Both the position numbers and the translations under genes were made by a program. Shown here in pieces: positions 6,852 to 14,346 of a stretch of DNA of 55,716 bases. This stretch comes from Pseudonocardia ammonioxydans. Lineage in GTDB: Bacteria; Actinomycetota; Actinomycetes; Mycobacteriales; Pseudonocardiaceae. Below the pieces are notes generated by a model. The model did no database searches. It saw only the letters and a program-made list of their open reading frames with translations, and was not told the DNA's origin. How positions within the stretch are numbered: position 1 is the stretch's first letter; each line of letters starts with the position of its first letter. Location: assembly GCF_900115005.1 (NCBI RefSeq), contig NZ_FOUY01000039.1, forward strand, positions 1 to 55,716. The letters are read 5' to 3'.

Positions 6852-8912
6852 ATGACCCGCGTGTCGACCGATCCGCTGCCGGACAACCCGTTCCTGGCGC
6901 CCAGCGAGCTGCCCCACGGCCTGCCCGACACCACCCGCATCGCCGACGAGCACTACCTCCCGGCGTTCGAGGCCGGGATGGCGCAGCAGCGGGACGAGGT
7001 CGCGGCGATCATCGAGGCCGGTGCGCCGACGTTCGAGAACACGGTCGTCGCCCTGGAACGCTCCGGTGCGGTCCTCGACCGGGTGTCGCGGCTGTTCTTC
7101 ACCCGCGTCTCGGCGCACACGTCGCCCGCGATCCAGGAGATCGAGGAGCAGGTGGCGCCGCGGCTGGCGGCGCACGCCGACGCGATCCAGCTCGATCCGG
7201 ACCTGTTCGCCCGGGTCGACGCGCTGCACGAGCGTCGGCACGAGCTCGGCCTGGGCCCCGAGGCGGTGCGGTTGCTCGAGCGCCGGCACCGGGACATGGT
7301 CCGGGCCGGGGTCCGGCTCGGTGCGGGGGAGCAGCAGCGGCTGCGTGAGCTCAACGCCGAGCTGTCGGCGCTGACCACGCGGTACGGGGCGACGCTGCTG
7401 GCCGGGGCGAACGCGGCGGCCGTGCACGTCACGGACCGGTCCCGGCTCGACGGCCTCTCCGACGACGCGGTCGCCGCGGCTGCCGCGGCCGCCCGTGACC
7501 GTGGGTACGACGACGGCTGGTTGCTCACCCTGGTCCTGCCGACCGGGCAGCCGGCGCTGGCGGTGCTGACCGACCGGTCGCTGCGGGAGCAGCTCCACCG
7601 GGCGTCGGTGACCCGCGGGCAGGGCGGTGAGCACGACACCCGCCGGCTCGTACCGGTGATCGCGCGGCTGCGCGCGGAGCGGGCGCGGCTGCTCGGCTAC
7701 CCGGACCACGCGTCCTACGTGGCCGACGACGCCACCGCCGGGACCGCCGCCGCGGCCCGCGAGCTGCTGGAGTCGATGGTCCCGGCCGCGATCGCGAACG
7801 CCGACCGGGAGGTCGCCGAGCTCACCGAGCCGGCCGGGATCGAGCTCGAGCCGTGGGACCGGGCCTTCTACGCCGAGCGGGACCGCCACGCCCGTTTCGC
7901 GGTCGACGACGCCGCACTGCGGCCGTACCTGAGCGCCGAGCGGGTGATCGGGGACGGCGTCTTCCGGGCGGCGGGGGAGCTGTACGGGCTCACCTTCACC
8001 GAGCGGACCGACCTGCCCGCCTACCACCCGGACGTCCGCTGGTGGGAGGTCCGGGCGGACTCCGGTGCGGTGCTCGGGCTGTTCGGGGCGGACCTGTGGG
8101 CGCGGCCGTCGAAACGCGGCGGCGCCTGGATGAACGCGCTGGTGGACCAGTCGTCGTTGCTGGGCACCACGCCGGTCATACTGAACACGCTGAACCTGGT
8201 GAAGCCGGCGCCGGGCGAGCCCGCGCTGCTCACGCTGGACGAGGTCCGCACGCTGTTCCACGAGTTCGGGCACGCCCTGCACGGGCTGCTGTCCGCGGTC
8301 GAGTACCCGACGTTCTCCGGCACCGCGGTCCCGCGCGACTTCGTCGAGTTCCCCAGCCAGGTCAACGAGATGTGGCTGACCGACCCGGCGATCCTGGCGT
8401 CCTTCGCCCGGCACCACGCCACCGGGGAGCCGCTCCCGCCGGAGCTGCTGTCCGCGACGCTCGCCGCGCGTGGCCACGGCGAGGGAGCCGCGACCACCGA
8501 GTACCTGGCGGCGTCACTGCTGGACCAGGCCTGGCACCGGCTCTCCCCGGAGGAGGCCGCGGCGGTGACCGACGTCGAGGCGTTCGAACAGCAGGCGCTG
8601 GAGGCGGCCGGGGTCGCGCACCGGCTCGTCCCGCCGCGGTACCGCTCGACGTACTTCAACCACGTCTTCGCCGGCGGTTACGCGGCCGCCTACTACTCCT
8701 ACATCTGGGCCGAGGTGCTCGACGCCGACACCGTGGCCTGGTTCGGGGAGAACGGCGGGCTGCGGCGGGAGAACGGCGACCGGTTCCGCCGCGAGATCCT
8801 CTCCCGTGGCGGGGCGGTGGACGCGATGGCGGCCTACCGGTCGTTCCGCGGCCGGGACCCCGAGATCGGCCCGCTGCTGCAGCGGCGCGGGCTGGTGCCC
8901 GCCGCCGGCTGA
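6852..8912 (+). CDS. M3 family zinc metallopeptidase (oligopeptidase A/Dcp type)
   Basis: Cytoplasmic oligopeptidase of 686 residues, normal for the family. It begins DNPFLAPSELPHGLPD like Dcp/PrlC enzymes. The zinc-binding and catalytic motif HEFGH is at residues 470-474 (FHEFGHALHGLLS), followed by DFVEFPSQVNEMW, which carries the third ligand and substrate-contact residues, and FAGGYAAAYYSYIWAEVLDAD near the C-terminus, the tyrosine-rich substrate-binding loop. ATG 6852 is preceded by a TAGGGT box, suggesting leaderless expression. Convergent with the GH16 gene, with a strong hairpin between. Confidence 0.93.
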   Translation: MTRVSTDPLPDNPFLAPSELPHGLPDTTRIADEHYLPAFEAGMAQQRDEVAAIIEAGAPTFENTVVALERSGAVLDRVSRLFFTRVSAHTSPAIQEIEEQVAPRLAAHADAIQLDPDLFARVDALHERRHELGLGPEAVRLLERRHRDMVRAGVRLGAGEQQRLRELNAELSALTTRYGATLLAGANAAAVHVTDRSRLDGLSDDAVAAAAAAARDRGYDDGWLLTLVLPTGQPALAVLTDRSLREQLHRASVTRGQGGEHDTRRLVPVIARLRAERARLLGYPDHASYVADDATAGTAAAARELLESMVPAAIANADREVAELTEPAGIELEPWDRAFYAERDRHARFAVDDAALRPYLSAERVIGDGVFRAAGELYGLTFTERTDLPAYHPDVRWWEVRADSGAVLGLFGADLWARPSKRGGAWMNALVDQSSLLGTTPVILNTLNLVKPAPGEPALLTLDEVRTLFHEFGHALHGLLSAVEYPTFSGTAVPRDFVEFPSQVNEMWLTDPAILASFARHHATGEPLPPELLSATLAARGHGEGAATTEYLAASLLDQAWHRLSPEEAAAVTDVEAFEQQALEAAGVAHRLVPPRYRSTYFNHVFAGGYAAAYYSYIWAEVLDADTVAWFGENGGLRRENGDRFRREILSRGGAVDAMAAYRSFRGRDPEIGPLLQRRGLVPAAG

Positions 8913-8923
8913 CCGCGTCCGTG

Positions 8924-8953
8924 GGAGCGGGGCCCTCCGGAGGGCCCCGCTCC
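8924..8953. terminator. bidirectional transcription terminator hairpin
   Basis: Perfect 15-bp inverted repeat (GGAGCGGGGCCCTCC and its complement) with essentially no spacer, so the real loop would be about four bases. It sits between the convergent M3 peptidase and GH16 genes. No long T tract follows, as is common in actinobacteria. Confidence 0.8.
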
Positions 8954-8962
8954 TGTCTCAGC

Positions 8963-10729
8963 TCAGGAGTACTGGCGCATCCACGCCACGTGCATCTCGC
9001 TCGGCTCGGGCGAACCGCCCTCGGGGAAGTAGTCGAGCTGGATGGTGGCGTGCATCGGGCCCGGTGGCAGCGTGTCCGGGTCGTCGGACCGGAACCACTC
9101 CTCGCCGTTGACGTAGCCGACCACCGCGTCCGGGGTCCACTCGACGGCGTAGTTGTTCCACTGGGTGATGTCGATCTGCTTCTTGGCGTCCTTCTGCGAG
9201 TTGTCCGACCCGTAGTGCAGGAAGAAGGACACGTCGTCGCTGGCGCTGGTGGTCTCGGCGAAGTCGATCTCGCCACCCCCCGGCCAGGAGACCTCGCTCG
9301 GCCAGAGCAGCAGGACCGGGTGGTACTGCTTGTCCCCGGCCGGGAACTTGGCCCGCATCTCCCACTTGCCGTACTTGGCCGGCTCGCCCCAGGCGATGCC
9401 GCCGGTGTTGCCCTCGGAGTCGCCGCGGATCACGAGGTTGTCGTTCTCGACCGACACCGCGTCCGGCGTGCGGCGGCCGTTGCCGTCGTGGCCGGGGCCG
9501 TCGTAGGCGGTCCAGTTCTCGCCGAGCGACGAGCCGGTGAACTCGTCGCCGCCGATCGCCTGCCAGCCCTTCGCCAGCGCGGCCTGGATGCCCTCGCCGG
9601 CGACCTGGGCGGCACCGGCGACACCACCGGTCGCACCGGACCCGGCGGACGAGTCCGATCCGGAGGCCGAGTCCGACCCGGCAGCAGAGTCCGAATCGGA
9701 GGACGAGCTCGATCCCGCCCCGGAGTCCGATGCGGACTCGGACGCGGCCTGCTCGCGGCGTTCCTCGGCCCGGCGCTCCGCGGCGTCCGCCGCGGCGATC
9801 GCCGGTCCGATCTGGCCGGACGCGCCCTGTGCGGCGTCGCCGAGCCGGGACCCGCCACCGTCGCCGACGCCCGAGGCGGCGCTGCCGGGGGCATCCGAGA
9901 CCGACCGCCGCGACGCGTCCACCAGCGTGGTGCTCAGCGCCGGGTCGTCGGCCCCGGGCTGCAGCAGCGTCCCGATCATCGTCGCGGCGAGGAGCGCGGC
10001 CGCTCCGACACCGAGCGGGGCGAAGCGGCGGACCGCGGACCGGTGGGGAGCGCCGGTCCGATCGATCTCGACGACGGAGCCGTCCGGGAGGCCGGCGTCG
10101 GTGGAGCCGGGTTCCAGGGCGGCGCGGCCGGGGCCGTCCACCTGCTCGGCGACGGCTGTCCGGTCGACAGGGCTCCGGTCGACCGCAGTCCGGTCGGCCG
10201 GGTCGTGGTCCGCAGCGTCCCGCTCGGGGGCGTCCCGGTCGGGGGCACCGTGCAGACCGGCGATGCCGGCCCCGCTGATCGCCCGGATCCGGCGCCCGGA
10301 CCGGGTCGCGCCGGTGTCGGACTCGTCCGGGCCGGGGGACCCGCCGAGGAGCCGATCACCGCCCGGCGGGGTGAACAGGTCGGTGCCGGCGGCCGGGGGA
10401 CGTGGTCCCCACGGGCTCGCGTCATCGGCAGGGGTGGTCGCCGCCCGGGACCCCGCCGTCACCAGCACCGGTGCGTCCGTCGCCTGATCGGCGACACCGG
10501 TGGGGGAATCCGCCGCAGCGGCACCGGTGTCGTCGTCGGCCTGCGCGCGCCGGTGCCGCCCGGAGGCGGTCACCGGCCCGTCGAGCAGGTCCGTGGCGGG
10601 GACGGCGGCGGACGCGGAGCGCCCGGCCCGGGGTGACGGCACAGAGGGGGAGCTGTGCTCTGCGGCGACCCGCTCGATCAGATCCCGGGGGTCGACCTGA
10701 TCAGCCGCAGCGGAACTCTTCCGTCGCAT
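8963..10729 (-). CDS. membrane-anchored GH16 family glycoside hydrolase (beta-glucanase type)
   Basis: 588-residue protein in three parts. Residues 1-235 are low-complexity, presumably disordered and cytoplasmic, with an internal imperfect repeat rich in DR and VDR around 164-195. One membrane helix lies at about 236-258 (LGVGAAALLAATMIGTLL). After it come a charged helix and a Ser/Asp/Gly/Ala linker, then a GH16 domain from about residue 385. The catalytic signature E-x-D-x-x-E is intact as EIDFAE (E487, D489, E492), preceded by the LLLWPSE strand. The topology (N-in, C-out) would display the enzyme outside the cell on a flexible stalk. The likely target is a beta-1,3 or beta-1,3/1,4-glucan or another wall polysaccharide. 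ATG 10729 has a TAGAGT box upstream rather than a Shine-Dalgarno. Confidence 0.85.
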   Translation of the reverse strand: MRRKSSAAADQVDPRDLIERVAAEHSSPSVPSPRAGRSASAAVPATDLLDGPVTASGRHRRAQADDDTGAAAADSPTGVADQATDAPVLVTAGSRAATTPADDASPWGPRPPAAGTDLFTPPGGDRLLGGSPGPDESDTGATRSGRRIRAISGAGIAGLHGAPDRDAPERDAADHDPADRTAVDRSPVDRTAVAEQVDGPGRAALEPGSTDAGLPDGSVVEIDRTGAPHRSAVRRFAPLGVGAAALLAATMIGTLLQPGADDPALSTTLVDASRRSVSDAPGSAASGVGDGGGSRLGDAAQGASGQIGPAIAAADAAERRAEERREQAASESASDSGAGSSSSSDSDSAAGSDSASGSDSSAGSGATGGVAGAAQVAGEGIQAALAKGWQAIGGDEFTGSSLGENWTAYDGPGHDGNGRRTPDAVSVENDNLVIRGDSEGNTGGIAWGEPAKYGKWEMRAKFPAGDKQYHPVLLLWPSEVSWPGGGEIDFAETTSASDDVSFFLHYGSDNSQKDAKKQIDITQWNNYAVEWTPDAVVGYVNGEEWFRSDDPDTLPPGPMHATIQLDYFPEGGSPEPSEMHVAWMRQYS

Positions 10730-10737
10730 GACCGGGG

Positions 10738-10743
10738 ACTCTA
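10738..10743 (-). promoter_or_regulatory. leaderless-type -10 box TAGAGT for the GH16 gene
   Basis: On the minus strand TAGAGT lies eight bases upstream of ATG 10729 with no Shine-Dalgarno between. The remaining 260 bases up to the divergent regulator gene at 11004 show no further gene. Confidence 0.45.
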
Positions 10744-11003
10744 GGTAGGGTGACCGACGGTGAACACCCTCGCTGAGAAGGGTGGTTGCTCCTCCGCGCC
10801 GACAGGTCGTCGCTGAGCGATGATCAGCAAGATTCGGTCGAATCGGAACCAACGTTGCGCCGAACGGAGCAGCAAGGTTCTCAGGTTGCCCCGATCGGGG
10901 GGTGTGAACGCTCCGCGTCGCACCGTTAGCCGATTGTGACCGACTGCCGGTCGCGCGACAGTGGCCGGATGCTCCCCGCAGCTCCCCGATCCTCCCAGGA
11001 ACC

Positions 11004-11738
11004 GTGAACGACCATCCGGCCCCCGCTGTGCCCACCGTCGACATCCCGTCCCCGCGCTCCCCGTCCCGGCCGCTCGCCGTGCTGCTCGCCCTGCCGCCGT
11101 CCGCGACGTCGGCGTCGCTCGGCCGCGGGCTGAGCCGGGACCTCGGGGCGGAGGGGGTCGAGGTCGCGGCCGTCTCGGAGGGCATCGAGCTGCTCGATGC
11201 GGTCCGGGCCGGCCGTGCCGACCTGCTGGTGCTCGACATGGAACTGCCCGGGCCCGACCCGTCGGTGCTGCTCGGCGCGGTGCAGGCGGAGTCGCCGCCG
11301 ACGCCGGTGATCACGGTGGTCCCGCGCGAGCGCGCGGCCGCGGTCCTCGGCCTGCTCCGCGGCGACCGCGACGACTTCGTCATCCGGCCGTTCGTCCCCG
11401 ACGAGCTCGCCGCCCGCATCCGGTTGCGGCTGCGCGCGGCGGCCGGGCTGCCGGCACCGACGGTGCTCGGCCACGGTGGGCTCGCCCTCGACGTCGACGC
11501 CGGCCAGGTGTTCGCCGACGGCAGAAGGGTCGCCCTCTCGCCCACCGAGTACGCCCTGCTGGTGGCGCTCGCCGAGCGGGCGGGCGAGGTCGTCAGCCAC
11601 GACGAGCTGGCCCGGCGGGCCTGGTCCGAACCGGTCTCGGCGAACCTGGTGCAGGTCTACATCTCCTACCTGCGCCGCAAGATCGGCCCGGACCGCATCC
11701 GGACCGTCCGCGGCACCGGCTACCAGCTCGAGGGGTAG
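11004..11738 (+). CDS. orphan winged-helix response regulator with atypical receiver
   Basis: 244-residue DNA-binding regulator. Residues 24-140 resemble a receiver domain: an aspartate equivalent to the phosphorylation site is present (LLVLDMELPGP, D78), but the N-terminal acidic pair is missing (LLALPPSATS) and the conserved lysine is arginine (FVIRPF, R128). Residues 150-244 form an OmpR/PhoB winged helix (LSPTEYALLVALAERAGEVV, VYISYLRRKIG, RTVRGTGYQLEG). No histidine kinase is adjacent, so it may act without canonical phosphorylation. The GTG start at 11004 has AGGA four bases upstream. Divergent from the GH16 gene; the target is unknown. Confidence 0.8.
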   Translation: MNDHPAPAVPTVDIPSPRSPSRPLAVLLALPPSATSASLGRGLSRDLGAEGVEVAAVSEGIELLDAVRAGRADLLVLDMELPGPDPSVLLGAVQAESPPTPVITVVPRERAAAVLGLLRGDRDDFVIRPFVPDELAARIRLRLRAAAGLPAPTVLGHGGLALDVDAGQVFADGRRVALSPTEYALLVALAERAGEVVSHDELARRAWSEPVSANLVQVYISYLRRKIGPDRIRTVRGTGYQLEG

Positions 11739-11744
11739 GCCGGG

Positions 11745-12338
11745 TCAGCTCCGGTCCGCCTCGTCGAGCCACGGCCGCACGTGGTCCCAGGGCACGGCGG
11801 ACCGGTCCTCGACCCGCTCGACCAGCATCCGGACCCGCAGGGCGGCGTCGCGGGTGAGCCGGAAGTCGTCGTCCCGGGTGAACGGCTGCTCGGGGCCGAG
11901 GTCGCGCGCCGTCGCCACGATCCGCCCGGCCGCCGCGCGGATCGCGTCGGCGTCCGCGCGCGCCGGTGCGGGATCGAGCCCGGCGTCGGCGACGGTCTGC
12001 TCGATGCCGGTGAGCCGGTCCGCCAGCCAGCCCCAGGGGTCCGCGGTGAGCGCATCGGACCACACGCGGTCCGAGGGCTCCGGACCGTCGAAGCGGGGGT
12101 GGAAGTGTGCGGCGGCGTAGGGCCGGTCGGGCAGGTCGAGGCGGCCGAAGAGGTCGGCCCGCCAGAACGTCTCCCCGACGACGAGCGGCTGTGCCGCCGA
12201 CTCGCTGCCGCGGTGCAGCTGTGGCTGCAGCAGGCCCAGCTCGATCCGGGCCCCGGCCTCCATCGTCGCGTCCGGCCCGACCTCGAACCAGCGCCGTACG
12301 GTGATCGCGATCCGGGTGAAGCTGAAGGTGACCAGCAT
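11745..12338 (-). CDS. conserved hypothetical protein
   Basis: 197-residue soluble protein that I do not recognise. It starts with a beta-rich segment (LVTFSFTRIAITVRRWFEVG), has a His- and Phe-rich middle (AAHFHPRFDGPEPSD), and ends in helices rich in Arg, Asp and Ala. No signal peptide or membrane segment. ATG 12338 is well supported by AGGAGG eight bases upstream. Its stop is six bases from the stop of the convergent regulator at 11738. The C-terminal half has a regular helical look and could mediate protein contacts; no function can be assigned. Confidence 0.65.
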   Translation of the reverse strand: MLVTFSFTRIAITVRRWFEVGPDATMEAGARIELGLLQPQLHRGSESAAQPLVVGETFWRADLFGRLDLPDRPYAAAHFHPRFDGPEPSDRVWSDALTADPWGWLADRLTGIEQTVADAGLDPAPARADADAIRAAAGRIVATARDLGPEQPFTRDDDFRLTRDAALRVRMLVERVEDRSAVPWDHVRPWLDEADRS

Positions 12339-12357
12339 CGGACCTCCTGCGTCGTGC

Positions 12358-12432
12358 GGTCGGGGAGCTCAGCCTGCCCGGTCGGGGAGCTCAGCCTGCC
12401 TGGTCGGGGAGCTCAGCCTGCCTGGTCGGGGA
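12358..12432. repeat. 22-bp tandem repeat, 3.4 copies, overlapping the end of pat
   Basis: Unit GGTCGGGGAGCTCAGCCTGCCT, copies at 12358, 12380 and 12402 and a partial copy at 12424. The aminotransferase stop codon (minus strand, 12413-12415) and its last codons lie within the third and fourth copies. Because 22 is not a multiple of three, copy-number change upstream of the stop would alter the reading frame of the C-terminus. Confidence 0.85.
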
Positions 12433-13474
12433 ACGACGAGGCGACGTCGAGCAGCAGGTCGTTCTCCTGCGGTGTGGAGACCGTGACGCGCACGCCGTCC
12501 GGCTGGAACCCCCGCACGATCACCTTCCGCTCGCTGCAGTGCGTGGCGAACTCGGCGGCCCGGTCACCGAGCGGCAGCCAGACGAAGTTCGCCTGGTTGT
12601 CGGGCACGGTGAACCCGAGATCGCGCAGGGCCGCCGCGACCCGGTCCCGCTCGGCGACGACGTCGGCGCACCCGGCGAGGATCTCCTCGCGGTGCTCCAG
12701 CGCAGCGATCGCGCCGGCCTGGGCGAGCGAGTTGACGCCGAACGGCGGAGCGACCTTGCGCAGCGCGGCCGCGATCCCGGCCGAGGCCAGCGCGTAGCCG
12801 ACCCGCAGCCCGGCGAGCCGGTAGGCCTTGGAGAACGTCCGCAGCACCACCAGGTTGGGGTGCTCGTCGAGCAGCGACCGCCCGTGCACCGCGTCCGGGT
12901 CGGTGACGTACTCGGCGTAGGCCTCGTCCAGGGCCACCAGGACGTCGGCCGGGACGGTGCGCAGGAACTGGACGAACTCCTCCCGGCGCACGGCCGGGCC
13001 GGTCGGGTTGTTCGGGCTGCACACGAAGACCAGCCGGGTGCGGTCGGTGATCGCGGCGGCCATCGCGTCGAGGTCGTGCCGGAAGCCGTCGTCGAGCCCG
13101 ACGGTGCGGACCTCCGCCCCGCCGATCCGGGTCACGATCGGGTACGCCTCGAACGAGCGCCACGCGAACAGCACCTCGTCACCGGGCCCCAGGCAGCTGA
13201 TCTGCACCAGCTGCTGGCACAAGGTCACCGACCCGCAGCCGACGGCGATCCGCTCCGGAGCGAGGTCGTGGACCTCGGCGAGCCGGTCGGTCAGCTCGAC
13301 GACGCCGAGGTCGGGGTACCGGTTGCCGCCGGCGGCGGCCCGGGCGATCGCCTCCAGCACGACCGGGTGCGGCGGCTCCGCGACCTCGTTGCTGGCCAGT
13401 TTGATCGCCCCGGGGACGGTGCGGCCCGGCACGTACGCGGGCAGGGTGTCCAGATCGGGACGGATCAGCGTCAT
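12413..13474 (-). CDS. pat: aromatic amino acid / histidinol-phosphate type aminotransferase
   Basis: PLP-dependent class I/II aminotransferase of 353 residues. The start (PAYVPGRTVPGAIKLASNE), GCGSVTLCQQLVQ, FVCSPNNPTGP, the PLP region DEAYAEYV, and the Schiff-base lysine in LRTFSKAYRLAGLRVGYA closely match actinobacterial Pat/HisC2 enzymes, which transaminate phenylpyruvate and related keto acids. QANFVWLPLG and GVRVTVSTPQEND complete the C-terminal domain. It stands alone, not in a histidine operon, which favours Pat over HisC. ATG 13474 has a TACCGT box seven bases upstream. The C-terminus ends within a 22-bp tandem repeat. Confidence 0.88.
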   Translation of the reverse strand: MTLIRPDLDTLPAYVPGRTVPGAIKLASNEVAEPPHPVVLEAIARAAAGGNRYPDLGVVELTDRLAEVHDLAPERIAVGCGSVTLCQQLVQISCLGPGDEVLFAWRSFEAYPIVTRIGGAEVRTVGLDDGFRHDLDAMAAAITDRTRLVFVCSPNNPTGPAVRREEFVQFLRTVPADVLVALDEAYAEYVTDPDAVHGRSLLDEHPNLVVLRTFSKAYRLAGLRVGYALASAGIAAALRKVAPPFGVNSLAQAGAIAALEHREEILAGCADVVAERDRVAAALRDLGFTVPDNQANFVWLPLGDRAAEFATHCSERKVIVRGFQPDGVRVTVSTPQENDLLLDVASSFPDQAG

Positions 13475-13481
13475 GCGGGCA

Positions 13482-13487
13482 ACGGTA
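13482..13487 (-). promoter_or_regulatory. leaderless-type -10 box TACCGT for pat
   Basis: On the minus strand TACCGT ends seven bases before ATG 13474, the same hexamer and spacing seen before the GNAT gene at 6334. Confidence 0.5.
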
Positions 13488-13535
13488 TCTCGCAGGGGTC
13501 GAAACACGGGCGGTTGCTCTGGTTGAGTGAGTGCC

Positions 13536-14231
13536 ATGACCACCGGTATCCGGACCGAGGGCGTTCCGCTCACCGACGGTAGCGAACTGCGGCTGACGGT
13601 CGCCGAACCCGACGGGCCGGCCCGGGGCGGCGTCGTCGTGCTCCAGGAGGCCCGTGGGGTGACCGACTCGGTGCGGTTGCTGGTGACCGGGCTGGCCAAC
13701 GACGGCTGGCTGGCCGTGGCCCCGCACCTGTACCACCGCGACGGCGCCGACGACCTCGGCGCGGGCAGCGACTCCGAGGTGGCCGCGCAGCTGGGCCGGC
13801 TCGAACCGGGGCAGATCATGGACGACTGCGACACGGCGTTCGGCTGGCTGGCCGACAACGGTGTCGAGGCCGACCGGATGGGCGTGCTCGGGTTCGACAT
13901 CGGCGGCACGGTGGCACTGCACGTGGCGGCGAACCGGATCATGGGGGCCGCGGTCACCGTCGCCGGGGAGGGAGTCGAGAAGTCCCCGTCGCGCAGTGTC
14001 CCGGCGCTGGTCGAGACCGCGCCCGAGCTGACCTGCCCGTGGCTGGGCATCTACTCCGAGGCCGCCGACAGCGCCGCCGTCGCCCGGCTCCGCGACGCCG
14101 CCGGGAGATCGGGGATGGCGACCGACGTCGTCGTCTACCCGGCCACCGGCTACCGCTTCGACGACGACCCGGACTCGGCCGCCGAGGCGTGGGAGCGGGT
14201 CCTCAACTGGTTCGGCGCCCACCTCCGCTGA
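13536..14231 (+). CDS. dienelactone hydrolase family protein lacking the usual nucleophile
   Basis: 231-residue alpha/beta-hydrolase of the dienelactone hydrolase family. The fold is clear: GGVVVLQEARGV carries the family glutamate (E38), then LANDGWLAVAPHLYHRDG and VLGFDIGGTVALHVAAN. The nucleophile elbow, normally G-x-C-x-G-G, reads GFDIGG with Asp121 in place of Cys, and the C-terminal motif that normally holds the catalytic His reads ATGYRFDDD. Both catalytic residues are therefore missing, and it may be a non-catalytic or re-purposed homologue. Divergent from pat with a 61-base gap. ATG 13536 is preferred; GTG 13527 in frame is also possible. Confidence 0.82.
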   Translation: MTTGIRTEGVPLTDGSELRLTVAEPDGPARGGVVVLQEARGVTDSVRLLVTGLANDGWLAVAPHLYHRDGADDLGAGSDSEVAAQLGRLEPGQIMDDCDTAFGWLADNGVEADRMGVLGFDIGGTVALHVAANRIMGAAVTVAGEGVEKSPSRSVPALVETAPELTCPWLGIYSEAADSAAVARLRDAAGRSGMATDVVVYPATGYRFDDDPDSAAEAWERVLNWFGAHLR

Positions 14232-14346
14232 CCGCGGCGACGGCGGGGGCAGGGCCGGGTCCGATGTGGCCGGAGCCCGGTGCGCGGGCCCCGGTGTGGT
14301 GCTCGACCACTGGTGCGCCGCCGGGCCGGTCGGGGAAGCTGGGCCC

